From NCBI RefSeq assembly GCF_028728065.1, contig NZ_CP117811.1:868001-932000 (forward strand): a stretch of DNA of 64,000 nt. Direction: 5' to 3'. The DNA is from Lentisphaera profundi. Its GTDB lineage: Bacteria; Verrucomicrobiota; Lentisphaeria; Lentisphaerales; Lentisphaeraceae. This document shows positions 60,908 through 64,000 of this stretch, piece after piece; within the stretch, counting starts at the first letter, position 1, and every line of letters starts with the position of its first letter. Under the pieces are notes generated by a model. It ran no database searches, was not told where the DNA came from, and saw only the letters and a list, made by a program, of their open reading frames with translations. Both the position numbers and the translations under genes were made by a program.

Positions 60908-61881
60908 AAAATTTAAATACCCTGAATTTTTATACGCGGAATATAAAAGTTCTAAGTTCACTCATGTTCTTATTTGGACTGATTCTCTCTGGTCTCGAAA
61001 TCGCCAATTATATCAGTAAACTTAAAGCGAGTGCTTATGCAACGAGTCATCAATTAGGTAATGAAAGCGAAAAACTTCATACAGAGCTAAAAGCTGTAGA
61101 GCATAATATAAGTGGAATTTTAAAACAGTTTGGAGAAGAACAAGTCAGCTTTCGAAAAGTAAATCTCTATAAATCATATAGGAACTTAAACGAATTAGAA
61201 GGCTTAAATAAAGAACTTAAGAAAATTGATAAAGATCTCCTTAAGTATAAAGATCTTTTTATCTCGGCATTAAATAAAGATTTGGAAGAAATACTTTCAC
61301 GTATAGAAAAACTTATTGTGACTTACAAAGACGAAGGACTTATTGAAGATAAGCCGGGGGTGATCATTGATAAAGATTTTCAGCCTGTTTATGGCCCCAA
61401 AGCTTTAGAGAAGCTTAGTCAAACTCGTGCAAATATCGATACAGCTTATACTTATGTTGAAGAGCTTGCCGCTCAAATGGATATCCAAGAGAACCGGGCC
61501 TTGGCGGAATCTTACATGGCTAAGTTAGCGGTTTTAAAAAATTTCGTAGGCTCCCACGAGAAGTCAGTGGATGAAAAAGAAGAAAACATGAATATCAAAG
61601 TTCTACAAGTTAGAAATGATCTCTTGCAGATGAAAAACGAATTGCGCTTGAGCTTAAGTAGTCACTGGGTGATAGAGGATCAACAAGAGAAATTAAAAGA
61701 ACTCCTGAGCTTAGAACTTAATAAAGCTGAACAATCCAAGAAAGAGCTCAAGAATTTGAGCTTTCGTTACTTAAAAGGGGTGCTAATGTTGCTCGCTTTA
61801 AGTTTCATTTTACCTTTTATAATGATGCTTATAGCAGATTATATGAGACTAAAAATTGGAGAGAGCTCGAATGGAGCATGA
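60904..61881 (+). CDS. Coiled-coil membrane protein, unknown
   Basis: A 325-residue protein with a membrane helix near each end (about 16-36 and 288-310) and about 250 residues of helical, Glu/Lys-rich sequence between them, probably one long coiled-coil loop outside the membrane. No family is recognised. Its start overlaps the zinc-finger gene (ATGA), and the next gene starts 11 bp before its stop, so the three are made together. Confidence 0.55.
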   Translation: MKNLNTLNFYTRNIKVLSSLMFLFGLILSGLEIANYISKLKASAYATSHQLGNESEKLHTELKAVEHNISGILKQFGEEQVSFRKVNLYKSYRNLNELEGLNKELKKIDKDLLKYKDLFISALNKDLEEILSRIEKLIVTYKDEGLIEDKPGVIIDKDFQPVYGPKALEKLSQTRANIDTAYTYVEELAAQMDIQENRALAESYMAKLAVLKNFVGSHEKSVDEKEENMNIKVLQVRNDLLQMKNELRLSLSSHWVIEDQQEKLKELLSLELNKAEQSKKELKNLSFRYLKGVLMLLALSFILPFIMMLIADYMRLKIGESSNGA

Positions 61882-62737
61882 TGGGCAAGCCCAAGTACTG
61901 ACACAACAAGAAATTATTCTATCGGCTTTAGATAGAGTTATTAAAAGAGAAAGCAGCCTCAGTTTATTGAAGGGGGGCTTAAAGTTATTTTCTCGCGATA
62001 AACAATTATTTGCCAAATACGCATTTGGTGTGACGATTTGTTTATTCGCCTCCGTATCCTTAGCATTTGCTTTTTACTTTGCCTTTCAATTCTTTGGCAA
62101 AGAATCATTAGAAGCCATGGTCCAGGGACAAATTAATTGGCCTAAATGGTTGTCCTGGCTCAGTACCCCAGAGCAATGGATACGTGATTTTGGTGAACTC
62201 ATAATCCTCGCTATTACTTATTTGCTCATCGTTTATTTTTCTGTACGCCTAGCTTTTTTATTCATGATTTACTGGACGGATGAAATGGTGGCCTCGGTGA
62301 TGAAAATTAGTCGAAATCGACCGCCAACGCCCTTTAGTTTTAAATGGTTGTTTCGCCTATTAAAAACAGGTATGCGCTTAACTTTGAGAACTCTTGGTGT
62401 GGGCTTACTCTTCTTTTGTTTAAGTTGGATTCCCTTTATTGGTTACCCGATATTTTTATTGGGTGTGGCTTGGAGTTCGGGTAAGGATATTATGGCAACA
62501 GTCGTGATGGTTTACGCAGAGGAAGAAATAGAAGTACCTAAACTCTGTGAAATGCGCTTCAAAGATTCAGCCCGACTAGGCTGGTTATTTTGCCTGGTCT
62601 ATTCAATTCCACTCATAGGCATACTCTTTATGCCTTTGCTATATATGCTACAGGTTTGCGCCTTTACTTTTGCAGTGGAATGTGAGATGCGTTCTATTGC
62701 AGGTGTTAATGATGAGGGGCAAAAACTCTTGAAGTAA
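61871..62737 (+). CDS. EI24/CysZ-like polytopic membrane protein
   Basis: About 288 residues with six hydrophobic segments (roughly 40-65, 95-125, 165-195, 200-215, 235-260). The arrangement, with a helical hairpin, PFIGYP and YSIPLIGILFMPLL, resembles the EI24/CysZ domain. CysZ takes up sulfate, but similarity here is weak and substrate prediction is not justified. I choose the ATG at 61871, with GGAGAG 7 bp upstream, over an in-frame TTG at 61856. Overlaps the previous gene by 11 bp; a DUF3592 gene follows 42 bp later. Confidence 0.55.
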   Translation: MEHDGQAQVLTQQEIILSALDRVIKRESSLSLLKGGLKLFSRDKQLFAKYAFGVTICLFASVSLAFAFYFAFQFFGKESLEAMVQGQINWPKWLSWLSTPEQWIRDFGELIILAITYLLIVYFSVRLAFLFMIYWTDEMVASVMKISRNRPPTPFSFKWLFRLLKTGMRLTLRTLGVGLLFFCLSWIPFIGYPIFLLGVAWSSGKDIMATVVMVYAEEEIEVPKLCEMRFKDSARLGWLFCLVYSIPLIGILFMPLLYMLQVCAFTFAVECEMRSIAGVNDEGQKLLK

Positions 62738-62779
62738 ACAAGATACTTTAAGGATACAATAAAGGGAGTAGGGAGCTTT

Positions 62780-64000
62780 ATGAGTAAAAAAAACAGCACG
62801 TTTGGAAATATATTTTTAGCGATTTTTGGTTTGCCATTTTTAGCGGCAGGCTTATTTGTGATGTTCTTAGGGATTAAGCCGGCTTATCAAAATCATCTCG
62901 CTAAAGACTGGCTAGAAGTTCCTGCCGTACTTACGGAGCTCAAATTAGATGGCCATGGTGATTCGGTGAAAGTGGTAGCTGAATATACTTATGAATATCA
63001 AGGTAAAAGCTACTCATCTGACAAAGTGGCCTTTAATATGACTACGGGCAATGTCTCGAAGTATCATCAAGAATTATACGCAACATTAAATAATGCTAAT
63101 GCCGGGCAAGTAAGTTGCTACATAAATCCAGATAACCCTCAAGAAGTTATTCTCGATCGTAGTCTTCGCCTCAAAATGTTGCTCTTTATGATTCCCTTTG
63201 GTTTAGTTTTTGCTCTTGTGGGTGGTGGCATAATTTGTGCTGCGATTTTCTCTGGGAAAAAAAGTAAGAAAGAGCAATTATTAGCCGCACAATTCCCCGA
63301 CGAACCCTGGAAAAAGAATAAAAAATGGCATAGCTCCATTATTTTGGCTGATAGTTCATCTGGTGTATGGGTCTTATTTTGCATAGCAGTCTTCATGAAT
63401 CTTTTTATGATGCCTTTTTGGGCAGGTATACTCAATTCAGATAAAAAAGTTCCTTGGTTTGCCTACGGGATTATCGGACTTTTTCAGTTAATTGCCTTTG
63501 GCCTAGTAGGCACTTTTATTTACCATTTCATAAGAAATAAAAAGTATGGTAAAGTGAATTTTCACATGGAAACTTACCCAGGAGTCATTGGAGGTGCATG
63601 CAAAGGCCTCATCAAAATACCTATGGAAGTCCAAGCAATGGATGGCTTTAAAATCACTTTGAAAAATATTCATCAGTACACGACGGGATCAGGAAAAAAT
63701 AGAAGCACACATAAAGACGTCTTATGGGAAGATAGCAAAATCATAAAAGCTAATAATAACACAAATAGCTACTTTAGTACGGAACTTCCCGTTGAATTTG
63801 AAATCCCTAGTGGTGGACGAATATCTCAATCCGATGGCGATACAAAATATTGGGAACTGAAGGCGACGGCAGATACTCCTGGGGTAGATTTCTCAGAAGA
63901 ATTTAAAATTCCTGTTTATGTAACTGAAGAATCTGAAGATCGACCTGTAGAAGTGTTTGAAGAAAAGAGATTAGCTGAATCAGATTATGATTTGGAGACT
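62780..64000 (+). CDS. DUF3592 membrane protein, partial (runs off window)
   Basis: The frame is open from the ATG at 62780, with GGGAG 6 bp upstream, to the last base, giving 407 codons with no stop. A membrane helix (about 9-32) is followed by a DUF3592-type extracytoplasmic segment (LEVPAVLTELKLD...YTYEYQGKSYSSDKVAF, ending CYINPDNPQEVIL) and a second helix (about 132-157), then two more (about 190-210 and 220-245) and a soluble C-terminal part. Function is unknown. Last visible gene of the envelope operon. Confidence 0.75.
   Translation, partial: MSKKNSTFGNIFLAIFGLPFLAAGLFVMFLGIKPAYQNHLAKDWLEVPAVLTELKLDGHGDSVKVVAEYTYEYQGKSYSSDKVAFNMTTGNVSKYHQELYATLNNANAGQVSCYINPDNPQEVILDRSLRLKMLLFMIPFGLVFALVGGGIICAAIFSGKKSKKEQLLAAQFPDEPWKKNKKWHSSIILADSSSGVWVLFCIAVFMNLFMMPFWAGILNSDKKVPWFAYGIIGLFQLIAFGLVGTFIYHFIRNKKYGKVNFHMETYPGVIGGACKGLIKIPMEVQAMDGFKITLKNIHQYTTGSGKNRSTHKDVLWEDSKIIKANNNTNSYFSTELPVEFEIPSGGRISQSDGDTKYWELKATADTPGVDFSEEFKIPVYVTEESEDRPVEVFEEKRLAESDYDLET

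Noticed and set aside
1-64000. tRNA, rRNA or SRP RNA genes
   Set aside because: I saw no T-loop (GGTTCGAATC-type) or cloverleaf text in the gaps between genes, but reading by eye can miss a small RNA.

Overview
The window reads as a chromosomal segment of an AT-rich, Gram-negative-type bacterium of the Planctomycetes-Verrucomicrobia-Lentisphaerae group. I think it is most like a marine Lentisphaera relative, but this is inferred from gene families and not from rRNA, since there is no rRNA or recognisable tRNA here. The main pointers are a DUF1592 + DUF1552 + PQQ-propeller cluster, an ECF sigma factor overlapping a transmembrane Ser/Thr kinase with the DWG-type activation motif common in planctomycetes, a DUF1080 protein, several lipoproteins, and large GH94-type glucan enzymes.

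Layout. 1-3.9 kb: aroB, a zinc-ribbon gene, an 830-bp array of interspersed hairpin repeats, a membrane protein and a 213-bp element with terminal inverted repeats. 3.9-13.1 kb: a minus-strand block with a PQQ-type lipoprotein, DUF1552, DUF1592, then an ECF sigma/kinase pair; behind it is a 177-bp inverted-repeat element. 13.5-23.6 kb: DUF2314, then a plus-strand housekeeping run (map, ffh, a CDC123-like ATP-grasp, an AMP-forming ligase, pdxJ, a HAD phosphatase, zinc-ribbon protein, DUF2851, an MsrB-MsrA lipoprotein). 23.7-31.9 kb: small enzymes (MBL hydrolase, LD-carboxypeptidase, DUF2237, shikimate kinase, DUF2071), ubiD, serS, a second sigma factor and a 57-codon gene. 31.9-45.5 kb: a ferritin-like/ATP-grasp fusion, clpS-clpA-MATE, folE-queD, the cdaA-ybbR-nitroreductase-tatD operon, and proB-proA-tlyA. 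45.5-49.1 kb: murD, a LysM lipoprotein and DUF1080. 49.2-58.6 kb: a three-gene glucan locus (GH94 phosphorylase, giant membrane protein with an apparent frameshift, glucoamylase-like lipoprotein). 58.8-64 kb: serB and an operon of envelope proteins that includes a secreted DnaJ-type zinc-finger protein; the last gene (DUF3592) runs off the window.

How the genes fit together. Much of the window is core metabolism and quality control: aromatic amino acids (aroB, shikimate kinase), proline (proBA), pterins/queuosine (folE, queD), pyridoxal phosphate (pdxJ), c-di-AMP (cdaA-ybbR), protein targeting and proteolysis (ffh, clpSA, map), and wall synthesis (murD). The accessory part is the DUF1592/1552 secreted cytochrome-like cluster with a nearby sigma/kinase pair, and a probable beta-glucan synthesis/degradation locus.

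Most worth a second look: the DUF455-like ferritin/ATP-grasp fusion beside a small Cys/His-rich protein gene, the bacterial CDC123 homologue, the covarying hairpin array at 1.6-2.4 kb, and the frameshift in the giant glucan-type membrane protein. Functions not tied to a recognised family are marked as unknown.
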